Position numbers and translations under genes: made by a program. Positions 42,401 to 51,100 of a stretch of DNA of 53,668 nt are shown here, in pieces. Position 1 is the first letter of the stretch; each line of letters starts with the position of its first letter. The notes beneath the pieces were generated by a model. The model made no database searches and was not told where the DNA came from. It saw nothing but the letters and a program-made list of their open reading frames with translations. Source of the DNA: Lachnospiraceae bacterium (GTDB lineage: Bacteria > Bacillota > Clostridia > Lachnospirales > Lachnospiraceae); the NCBI GenBank assembly GCA_016281555.1, contig JAEEIV010000006.1, positions 1-53,668 on the forward strand, given 5' to 3'.

Positions 42401-44167
42401 CTATACCGCGATGCCCTTGAACTGGCTCTCGTACAGCGACGCGTAGGCGCCGCCGAGTTTCAAAAGTTCCTCGTGACTGCCCTGCTCCACGATGTGGCCG
42501 TCCGCCATGACGAGGATCCGGTCGGCGTTCCGGATCGTGGAAAGCCGGTGCGCAACGATGAAACTCGTCCGTCCCGTCATGAGCGACGAAAACGCATCCT
42601 GGATCAGCAACTCCGTTCTCGTATCGATCGAGGACGTCGCTTCGTCGAGGATCAGCATCGGCGGCAGCGCCAACATGACGCGGGAGATGCAGATGAGCTG
42701 TTTCTGCCCTTCCGAAAGTTCATTGCCGCCTTCGGAAAGCACGGTGTCGTATCCCTGTTTCATCCGGCGGATGAAACTGTGCGCGTGCGTCTTTTTCGCT
42801 GCGGCAACGATCTCCTCCTCCGTCGCGTCGGGCTTTCCGATCTTAATGTTGTCGCGGATCGTTCCGCTGCGGATCCAGCTCTCCTGCAGGACCATGCCGA
42901 ACTTCGCCCTAAGTTCGTCCCGCGTCATGTGTTTCGTCGGCACGCCGTCGATGCGGATCTCGCCGCCGTTCACTTCGTAGAACCGCATGATGAGGTTGAT
43001 GAGCGTGGTCTTTCCGCAGCCGGTCCGGCCGACGATCGCAATGTGCTGGCCGGGTTCGACGGTCAGATTGAAATGACGGATGAGCGGGATCTCCGGCACG
43101 TACGAGAAGGCGACTTCATCAAATTCCACTTTTCCTTCGGTCGGACGCTCCGCGCCTTTTTCCTTCCGGGAAAGCGCTTCCTCACTCTCCGTTTCCGCCG
43201 GTTCCTCCAGAAGCGAAAAGACGCGGTCCGCGGACGCAAACGCGTTCTGCAGTTCCGTGATGACGCTCGTGATCTCCGCATACGGTTTTGTATGCTGATT
43301 TGCGTAAGTTAAGAAAACGGTCAGCTGTCCGATGGAGAAAACGCCGCCCGACAGAATGGCCGCGATCCCGCCGAAAACGCCGACAAAAGCGTAGACCAAT
43401 GCATTGACGAACCGCGTCGTCGGATTCACGAGAGAGGAAAAGAAAATGGCCTTCAGCGAGTGTTTCCGCAGCGTTTCATTGAGTTCGTCGAAACGCTCCA
43501 TGCTCTCCTTTTCCCTGCCGTAGGCCTTCACGGTCTTCTCCCCGGAGATGATCTCATTGATGAACGAAGTCGCCTCGCCGCGGCTCTTCGCCTGCGCCTC
43601 GAAATGCGAATAACTCTTTTTCGAAATGAACCGCGCAATGAACAGTGATACCGGCGTCAGAGCCACGACGACGAGCGCGATCCAGCCGTTCACGGTCAGC
43701 ATGAACACGAAGGTGCCGAGGATCGTCAGCACGCCGGTGAACAGCTGCGTGAAGCCCATGAGAAGCCCGTCCGAAAGCTGATCCACGTCGGAAACCATCC
43801 GGCTGACGAGATCGCCGGTCGGCTGCCGGTCGAGATATGAAAGCGGTAATTTCTGGATATGTTCAAAGACACGGTTCCTGAGGGAGGCCGTGACGTGATA
43901 GACGATGTGATTGTTCAGGATCCCGGCAGTCCATTGACAGACGGCCGTGATGAGTACGGCAATGACGATGCGGGTAAGGATCTCGTACAGCGGAGACGAA
44001 GCGGTGAGCGGCGTTCCGGCGATCATTGCGTCGATCCCGCGTCCGACGAGGATCGGGACGTATAACATGGAAAGCACGGTCAGAACGGAAAGCAGAAAAG
44101 AAAGGCCTACACGAAAGCGATAAGGCCTGATCTCTTTTACTACCTTTCTGAACGTGCTTTTCTTCAT
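42401..44167 (-). CDS. ABC exporter half with complete ATPase motifs (YheH / TM288 type)
   Basis: The 588-residue protein has six membrane segments (about 15-315) and an ATPase domain with GRTGCGKTT (Walker A), the modified signature ELSEGQKQLICISR, LILDEATSSID with the catalytic Glu, and VAHRLSTIRNADRI with the switch His. The Q-L-I-in-signature form is characteristic of the active-site subunit in heterodimeric exporters of Bacillota. No degenerate partner lies beside it; the gene at 36262-38010 has exactly the missing features. The ATG overlaps the stop of the glucokinase gene by 4 bases, so translation is coupled. Function: export of drugs, peptides or lipids, substrate unknown. Confidence 0.93.
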   Translation of the reverse strand: MKKSTFRKVVKEIRPYRFRVGLSFLLSVLTVLSMLYVPILVGRGIDAMIAGTPLTASSPLYEILTRIVIAVLITAVCQWTAGILNNHIVYHVTASLRNRVFEHIQKLPLSYLDRQPTGDLVSRMVSDVDQLSDGLLMGFTQLFTGVLTILGTFVFMLTVNGWIALVVVALTPVSLFIARFISKKSYSHFEAQAKSRGEATSFINEIISGEKTVKAYGREKESMERFDELNETLRKHSLKAIFFSSLVNPTTRFVNALVYAFVGVFGGIAAILSGGVFSIGQLTVFLTYANQHTKPYAEITSVITELQNAFASADRVFSLLEEPAETESEEALSRKEKGAERPTEGKVEFDEVAFSYVPEIPLIRHFNLTVEPGQHIAIVGRTGCGKTTLINLIMRFYEVNGGEIRIDGVPTKHMTRDELRAKFGMVLQESWIRSGTIRDNIKIGKPDATEEEIVAAAKKTHAHSFIRRMKQGYDTVLSEGGNELSEGQKQLICISRVMLALPPMLILDEATSSIDTRTELLIQDAFSSLMTGRTSFIVAHRLSTIRNADRILVMADGHIVEQGSHEELLKLGGAYASLYESQFKGIAV

Positions 44168-45117
44168 TTTTCCAACAGTTTTGAAGCGAGCGACGCCGCG
44201 CCGTACATGCCGGCGTCATTGCCGAGCGTCGCGAGAACGATATCGGCCCGTTTTTCAGCAATGTGCGTGTAATCGTCGACGTATTTGTCCAACGTCTCGA
44301 CGAGGATCTGCCCCGCTTTCGAAACGCCGCCGCCGAGAATGATCTTTTCCGGGTCCGTCGTAAGGATGAGGTGCGCTATTGCCATTCCGAGATATTGACC
44401 GAAACTCTCCAGCACCTGCAATGCGATCGGATCCGCCGCCTTCGCGGCATCGAGCACGTCTTTCGCGGAAAGATCAAAAATGCCGCGCAGTACGGAAGGT
44501 TCCGAAGTCCCGGAAAGGAGTTCCTTCGCGCTCCGGACAATGCCGGTCGCGGAGGCGTACTGTTCGAGACACCCGCGGTTTCCGCAGTTGCAGCGTTTCG
44601 TTTCCGCGGGATTGACGATGAAGTGGCCGAGTTCGCCGCCGACGCCGTGACTTCCGGCAAGAACGTTTCCGTCCACGACGACGCCGCCGCCGACGCCCGT
44701 GCCGAGCGTCACCATGATCGCGTTTTTCGTGCCCTTCGCGGCGCCGTAATAGACTTCGCCGAGGGCCGCCGCGTTTGCGTCATTGACCGCCGCGACCGGG
44801 ATCCCCATCAATTCTTCCAGGCGCGCCGCCGGATACTCCGCATAGAGGCCGAGGTTCGGGCAGGAAGAAACGTAGCCGTCTTCACGGACCGGGCCCGGAA
44901 GGCCGATGCCGATCGCCAGAAGCGCTTTCTCCGGTTCACCGATCTCCGCCAGTTTCTCATGCAAGGCATCGCGGATCACTTCATAGAGGCGGTCGATTTC
45001 CTCCCGTGAAGGCGTTTTCACTTCCCACAGTTCGACCGGCGCTTTTCCGACCGGAAACAGCCCCATTTTGATCGTCGTTCCGCCGACGTCCACGCCGGCC
45101 ACGTAATTCTTCATCAT
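44164..45117 (-). CDS. glk: ROK-family glucokinase
   Basis: The 317-residue enzyme phosphorylates glucose with ATP. It has the ATP-phosphate loop GVDVGGTTIKMG at the N-terminus, the sugar-binding NDANAAALGE, the GTGVGGGVVVDG loop and the zinc-binding ROK motif GHFIVNP...CNCGNRGCLEQYAS. There is no DNA-binding domain, so it is an enzyme and not a NagC/XylR-type repressor. GGAGG lies 3 bases before ATG at 45117 (6 before ATG at 45114). The frame extends to 45192, but this reaches into the terminator of the preceding gene. It overlaps the ABC exporter gene by ATGA. Another hexose as substrate cannot be excluded. Confidence 0.92.
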   Translation of the reverse strand: MMKNYVAGVDVGGTTIKMGLFPVGKAPVELWEVKTPSREEIDRLYEVIRDALHEKLAEIGEPEKALLAIGIGLPGPVREDGYVSSCPNLGLYAEYPAARLEELMGIPVAAVNDANAAALGEVYYGAAKGTKNAIMVTLGTGVGGGVVVDGNVLAGSHGVGGELGHFIVNPAETKRCNCGNRGCLEQYASATGIVRSAKELLSGTSEPSVLRGIFDLSAKDVLDAAKAADPIALQVLESFGQYLGMAIAHLILTTDPEKIILGGGVSKAGQILVETLDKYVDDYTHIAEKRADIVLATLGNDAGMYGAASLASKLLEK

Positions 45118-45165
45118 GCGCCTCCCGCAAAGCACCGAAACATCCGTACCTGCCCTTTCATACAC

Positions 45166-45190
45166 AAAGGGGCCCTTTTGCAAGAGCCCC
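45166..45190 (-). terminator. Intrinsic terminator after the EF-G-like gene
   Basis: On the minus strand GGGGCTCTT, GCAA, AAGGGCCCC form a 9-bp stem with one T-G pair, followed by TTTGT. The T-run is short, so read-through into glk is possible. Confidence 0.7.
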
Positions 45191-45216
45191 ATTGCGGTTC
45201 GAAGATAACGGAACTC

Positions 45217-47301
45217 TTATTCCTTCTCTTCTGCGGCCTTCTTGGCCACTTCCTTGTCCTGAATGTCCTTCGGCGCCTGCTCGTAGTGGTCGAATTCCAC
45301 TTCGTAGGAACCGATGCCGCCCGTCATGGAACGGAGGACCGTGCAATATCCGAAGAGTTCCATTTCCGGAACTTCCGCTTCGACGGTCTGCTTGCCGCCC
45401 GCGACCGGATTCATGCCGAGCACGCGGCCGCGGCGCTTGTTCAGATCGCCCATCACGTCGCCGGTGAAATCGTTCGGAACGGTGACCCTGATCTTCATGA
45501 ACGGCTCCAGAAGGACCGGGCCGGCTTTCATGAAGCCGTCCTTGAACGCGAGACAGGTCGCGGTCTTGAACGCCATTTCGGAAGAGTCGACCGGATGGTA
45601 GGAACCGTCGTACAGAACGGCCTTCACGCCGACGACCGGATATCCTGCGAGCGGACCCGCGACAACGGATTCCTGCAGGCCTTTTTCCACGGCCGGGAAG
45701 TAGTTCTTCGGAACGGAACCGCCGACGACTTCTTCTTCGAAGATGAACGCCTGGCTGTTATCGCCGGAATTCGAGAAACGCATCCGGACGTCGCCGTACT
45801 GGCCGTGACCGCCGGACTGTTTCTTATGCTTGCCCTGAACGTCGGAGCTCTTCGTGATCGTTTCCTTGAACGCGACTCTCGGCTCAGAGAAGTCGATCGC
45901 GACCTTGTAGCGGCTCGCGAGCTTGCTCTTCACGACTTCGAGCGCCTGATCGCCGACCGCGTACAGAAGCTGCTGTGCGTTCGCGGAGTCATTGACGACC
46001 TTCAACGTCACGTCTTCCGCCATCATCTTCGTCAGCGCTGCGGAGACCTTGTCGTCCTCACCCTTGTTCGGGCAGGTGTAACGCATGTAGGTATAGGGCT
46101 TCGTGAAATCCGGGATCGGATAGGTCACGTTCGTGCCCTTCTGCGCGTAGGTGTCGGTCGTCTTCGCATCGTCGAGTTTCGCCAATGCACCGAGATCACC
46201 CGCGTGGAGTTCCGGAACTTCGATCGGCTTGTTGCCCTGCAGGACGTACAGTTTGCCGATCCGCTCTTCATTGTTCGCTCTCTGGTTCACCAGGGAATCA
46301 TCCGTCTTTAAGACGCCGGACTTCACCTTGATGAACGAATACTTACCGATGAACGGGTCGACCATCGTCTTCCAGATGTAGCAGGTCTTCGGCTTCGCGT
46401 CGTCGTAATTCGCTTCGAACGTGCTGCCGTCGTCAAGCGTGCCCTCGGCCTTGCATTTCGCCGGAGACGGGATCAGGGAGGCAATGTCGTTCAGCAGCAT
46501 GAACACGCCGTGCGCCGTCGCGCCGCAGCCCATGTACACGGGAACCAGGTTCGCTTCCGCCACGCCGACATGCAGTGCATTCAGTACTTCTTCCTCGGTG
46601 AAGTCTTCGCCTTCCGTCTCGAAGAACCGCTCCATCAGGCCTTCGTCGGTCTCGGCGACCGCTTCCATCAGGCTGTAATGCGCTGCAGAAACGCTGTCCT
46701 GCAATGCTGCCGGGATCTCCATGTCCGCATGCTTGCCGGCTTCCAGATACTTTCTGCCGACCTTCTTCACGATGTTCACGTAACCGACGAGTTTCTCGCC
46801 TTCACGGATCGGAACGCAAAGCGGCGCCACGGAGGGGCCGAACTTCTCTTTCAATTCTTCGGCGACGCGATCGAACTTCGCTTCTGCGAGGTCCATATCC
46901 GTCACGAAGATCATGCGGGGCAGCTGATACTTTTCGCAAAGTTCCCAAGCCTTGATCGTGCCGGTCTGCACGCCGTCCTTGCCGGAAACGACGATGATCG
47001 CCGCATCCGCCGCGGAAGCGCCTTCCTCAGCCTCGCCCACAAAATCGAAATAACCGGGAGTGTCAATGACGTTGATCTTAATATGATTCCATTCGATCGG
47101 AAGGACTGCTGCGGACATCGAAAAGCCGCGCTTCTGCTCCTCCTTGTCGAAATCGCTGATGGTATTTCCCTGACCGATGGTGCCCATGCGGCTCACCAGC
47201 CCTCCGAGGAGCGCCATGCCCTCTGCCAGAGTCGTTTTTCCCGAACTGCCGTGCCCTAAGAGCACCACGTTGCGGATGTCGTCTGTCTTGTAAACGTTCA
47301 T
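45217..47301 (-). CDS. EF-G-like translational GTPase with altered G motifs
   Basis: The 694-residue protein has all five EF-G domains: the GTPase domain with G1 GHGSSGKT at residues 16-23, the beta-barrel, and the C-terminal domains including GGHGQYGDV and the domain V GYCTVLRSMTGG. Two motifs differ from canonical EF-G. G3 reads DTPGYFDF, with Tyr in place of the catalytic His, a change also known in EF-G-2 paralogues; G4 reads VTDMD (residues 133-137) where NKxD is expected. It is thus a paralogue, not the housekeeping EF-G; its neighbours are not ribosomal genes. GAGGAA precedes ATG at 47301. A role in ribosome rescue or stress translation is inference. Confidence 0.88.
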   Translation of the reverse strand: MNVYKTDDIRNVVLLGHGSSGKTTLAEGMALLGGLVSRMGTIGQGNTISDFDKEEQKRGFSMSAAVLPIEWNHIKINVIDTPGYFDFVGEAEEGASAADAAIIVVSGKDGVQTGTIKAWELCEKYQLPRMIFVTDMDLAEAKFDRVAEELKEKFGPSVAPLCVPIREGEKLVGYVNIVKKVGRKYLEAGKHADMEIPAALQDSVSAAHYSLMEAVAETDEGLMERFFETEGEDFTEEEVLNALHVGVAEANLVPVYMGCGATAHGVFMLLNDIASLIPSPAKCKAEGTLDDGSTFEANYDDAKPKTCYIWKTMVDPFIGKYSFIKVKSGVLKTDDSLVNQRANNEERIGKLYVLQGNKPIEVPELHAGDLGALAKLDDAKTTDTYAQKGTNVTYPIPDFTKPYTYMRYTCPNKGEDDKVSAALTKMMAEDVTLKVVNDSANAQQLLYAVGDQALEVVKSKLASRYKVAIDFSEPRVAFKETITKSSDVQGKHKKQSGGHGQYGDVRMRFSNSGDNSQAFIFEEEVVGGSVPKNYFPAVEKGLQESVVAGPLAGYPVVGVKAVLYDGSYHPVDSSEMAFKTATCLAFKDGFMKAGPVLLEPFMKIRVTVPNDFTGDVMGDLNKRRGRVLGMNPVAGGKQTVEAEVPEMELFGYCTVLRSMTGGIGSYEVEFDHYEQAPKDIQDKEVAKKAAEEKE

Positions 47302-47364
47302 TCTGATTCCTCGCTTTCCTGACACTTGCGGTTTCTTTCTGCACAAACCGCCACTATTGTTTAT

Positions 47365-47393
47365 AGAATATCATAAGAGGCAAACTTTTTCAA
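47365..47393 (-). promoter_or_regulatory. Probable promoter of the EF-G-like gene
   Basis: On the minus strand TTGAAA (47388-47393), 17 bases and TATTCT (47365-47370), about 65 bases before the start at 47301. Confidence 0.55.
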
Positions 47394-47454
47394 TAAGAAA
47401 CTCGACCGATTCCCGAAGATTTTTCTGCCGGGAAGCCGCCTCACCCGATCAGAC

Positions 47455-47493
47455 AAAAAGCGCCGGACCGGTGTGACCGGCCCGGCGCTTTTT
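47455..47493. terminator. Intrinsic terminator after the beta-helix/SASA gene
   Basis: GCGCCGGACCGGT and ACCGGCCCGGCGC form a 13-bp stem with one mismatch around GTG, flanked by A5 on the left and T5 on the right, so it can work in both directions. On the minus strand it lies about 70 bases after the stop at 47563. Confidence 0.88.
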
Positions 47494-47562
47494 ATCCGAT
47501 GATTCATCTCTAGATGGCATCAGGGCACTTCCCGCTTCGCGGGCCCCTCCTCATGCCCATAA

Positions 47563-48117
47563 TCAATTCACAGTAGCGATCTCGGAATAAACGATGCCCT
47601 CGTTCGTTCCGTCGTTGTAGATCACGTATGCTCTCGCATTTACAGTTACGCTGACATTCTTCAATGTGAGTCCCGTCACGTCGTTCGCGTTCTTGCCCGT
47701 CGATACGTACTTGTAGGATTCCGCGCTGTTGTTGTAACGAAGCGCATCTTCCAACGTTCCCGTCGTCATCGAGTCGACGTTGAAGAGGATGCCCTGTTCC
47801 TTCAGCGTGTAGCCCGCCGGTACGTCACGGAGCGCCTCGAAGCAGATCGTTCCGTCGATCCTCTTCGCCGTGATGAAGGTGACCCTCGGCGTTTCCGCTT
47901 CTCCCGCCGCATCCGCATAGACCGCGTAAACGGTCGCGTTCTCACGGAACCGGACGTAAGTCCCTGCGCTCGTCGAAAGCACGTCGCCTGCTGCGTTCGC
48001 ATAATAGCGGAACGTCTTCGTCGCAGCCGCCGGCTGCTCCAGCTTCACCGTCGCGTTCACGTTCACCGGACCGTAGGAGGCATCGCCGTCCGCGTATGCC
48101 GTCCAGGTCGTCGGAGC
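47563..48117. repeat. Direct repeat, copy 1 (3' end of the beta-helix/SASA gene)
   Basis: These 555 bases align without a gap with 53114-53668 (offset 5551). The last 134 bases, 47984-48117, are identical in both copies; similarity falls towards the stop codon. Confidence 0.9.
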
Positions 48118-51100
48118 ACCGCTCTCTCCCAAGAGAACGCCGATCACTGTTACTTCATAGACGGATGCTGCGTCATCCTCGTACGCCGGGGTGACGTCGA
48201 GCGCCGTCTGACCCTCCGCCTTCGAGGCAAGCGCCGCGAGGTCCGTGATCTCCGTTCCGCCCGCCTTCCAGACGCCGTTCTTCTTTCCTGCGACCGTCGG
48301 CACCGCCGGGAGTTCCGTGAACGTATCAAGCGCGCCGCTCCGGTAGACCTGGGAGTTGATCGTATAGAAGGTGATGAGCGGTGAACTTGCGCTTCCGAGC
48401 ATTGCCGTAAGATCGGTGTCGCCTGCCAATGTGAAGGTGTATTCCGCGTCTCTCGACACGAGTTTGCCCATCGCGTTCGAGAAGCCCTTGAACGTATCGG
48501 TTCCCGTATACTTGACGGTCACTTCCGTTCCCGCTTTGTAGAGGCTGCCGACCGCCTCGCCCGTGATCGTGTAATCGGAGGTGCCGGATACGCTCACCCG
48601 GAAGCCTTCCGCCGCGCCGACTTCATAGACTGCCGCGATCTCCCGGTCTTCCGTGCAGGTCGAGGTATAGGTGTTCTCCACACCGAGTTCGGTGCTTCCC
48701 TCATACCAGCCGATCAGACGGTAACCGGAGACTGCCGGAGCAGTCAGCGTGAAGGGTTTTCCTTCCATGACTCTTCCGCCGCCCGAGATCGCAGCGACCG
48801 TTCCGAGATAGCCCGTCGCAGCGCGGCTCGTCGTCTCGACGAGGTGGCCCTTGCCGACTTCGTACTGATAATTCAGGCCGTTGTAGAGTTCATTGGTCTC
48901 AAAGACGTAATACCCGTCTGCCGTGTAGTCCTCGGTCGGGTCCACCGTGTAATGGCCGCCCTTCAGGATGATGAGGCCCGGCTTGCTGCCGGTTCTCGCG
49001 GGCTTGCCCTTGATGTAGCCGCCGTTCACGGTCATCGTGTTCGTGCCGCTCGTGCCGCTGATCGTCGGCGCGGAATTCACCTGACCGCCGTTGATGACGA
49101 GGTTTCCGTTGTAGACCGAGAAGCCGTACACCGTTCCGCTGTTCAACGTGGTGACGCTGCTCCCGGCCACGCACTGGATCGTGTTGTTGATCGTCGCGCC
49201 GTCGATGTTGATCCTGGTGGAAGACTTGCCTGCTGCGATCGCGAACCGGGCACTGTTGTTTCTCGAGTTTGCGCCCTGGATCGTGCCGCCGTTCAAGTTC
49301 GCAGAGCCGTTTACCTGAATGTTGAACCCGTTCGAGGTGTTGCAGGCGCCGTTTAATACGGAGCCGCCGTTCATGGTGAAGGTCCTTCCTTCTCCGACGA
49401 AAACGTTTCCGCCGGCGGCATCCGCGTAACCGCCCTGGATCGTGCCGCCGTGCATCGTCACGGAACCGCCGCCGATGTAGAGGTTTCCGCCGTTCTTCTT
49501 GCTGTTGCCGTTTTCAATGGTGCCGCCGTTCATGATGAAGCTGCCGCCGTATACGTAAACGTTCGCACCGTCGACGTTCAGTTCGCTGCCGGCGCCGGGG
49601 TTCCCGGAGATCGTGCCGCCATACATCGTGAACGTGCCGTTCTCAACGAAGACGTTTCCGCCTCTCTTCTGAGCCTTGCCGCCGGAGATCGTGCCGCCGT
49701 ACATTGTGAAATACGAGGCCGGAGTGCCGGCGCCGAGCGCGACCGTGCCGCCGCTGCCCTGGAAGTTCTTGGCATCGTCGCCGTATGCCACGTGACGTCC
49801 GACCATATTGCCGCGGTACAGGATCAGACCGCAGCCCTTTCCGACGTAGATCGCGCCGCCGTTGAAGGAATTCCCTGCAGCAGCACTGCCGCCCTTGAAG
49901 AAACCGGGGGTGTCCGTGCAGTCCGTGAGGACAAGTTCGTCGTGATGATCGGCCTCCGCATTGGAATTCATGACGAAAGGCGCATATGCGCCGCTATGCT
50001 GAATGGTATGCCCGTTCAGGCAGAGATGCACGTGATTGTTCTTTCCGATCGTGATCCGGTTCACGATCGTGATGTCGTTCACGAGATAAATATAGGATTC
50101 TTTTATGTCCGTCGACGCGATCGCGGTCGCCGCGTAAAGCTCCGCCTCGGTCCCGACCGAATACCAGGTCTTGTCCGTATGCGTCGTATGATCGCCGACA
50201 GCAGTGTTCGTGCCACAGTCGCAATGAACGTGGGCAAAGGTCTCCGGATCCAATGAAGCCTCCGCAAGCATTTCACCGACCGCCACGACGTCTTCATAGC
50301 CGTAATGCGAGGTGTCGCCGTTCGGCCCGGTCACGGAAGTTCCGTTCACGAGCGTCGCAAGTACAAAATGCGACGACGGGATCGTCACGTAATTCTCAAT
50401 CGTATTGCCGAGTTCGCGCTGCATCGTGATGAACTTCCAGTTCGACGTCACGTTCGACTGCAAAGCACCGCCGAAGGTGCTTCCGATCTCATTGACGACA
50501 GTCGGGATCGAAGCATCGGCCGCGTTTCCTGTCATTCCGGCAATGTACGTCCGGAACTCGTCGAGCAAGATCAGGAAGAGCTCTCCGTATTCATCCGCCT
50601 TCGAACGGTCGGACTCGCCCTGAAGCCAGTTGAAACTGACGAAATTGATGTTTTCCGGAAGATAGCCCTTGGACAGGAGCTCGTCATAGAATTCCGAGAT
50701 CGTCGACTTGAAGCCGCGCACCAGGAAGTTCGTGATGCGGTTTTCACCGCGCGCGACGGACGTTTCCGTCTCAAGGGAAGACGGATACCATGTGCCGTAA
50801 AGCGGCGTGTTCGTGGTGTTATTGTACCAGGTGCCGTCATCCAGCTGATGTGCGGTGACCGAAGTGCCGCCCGCCGCATACTTGAAGATGATCGCCTGAC
50901 GTTCCGAACTCTCATATAACGGGTTCAGGACGCGTGCCATGCCGAGTTCCGGTCCGATGTGGCTCGTGTCATAACCGAGGCCTTCCGTGACCGGACGGTA
51001 ATCCATGATCGTGCTGCCGTGAATCGACCCGTCCACCGAGACACGCTTGGACCAGTAGTGAACGTTTTTGTAAATATTGTAGTCGCGGTTCGATTCGGAC

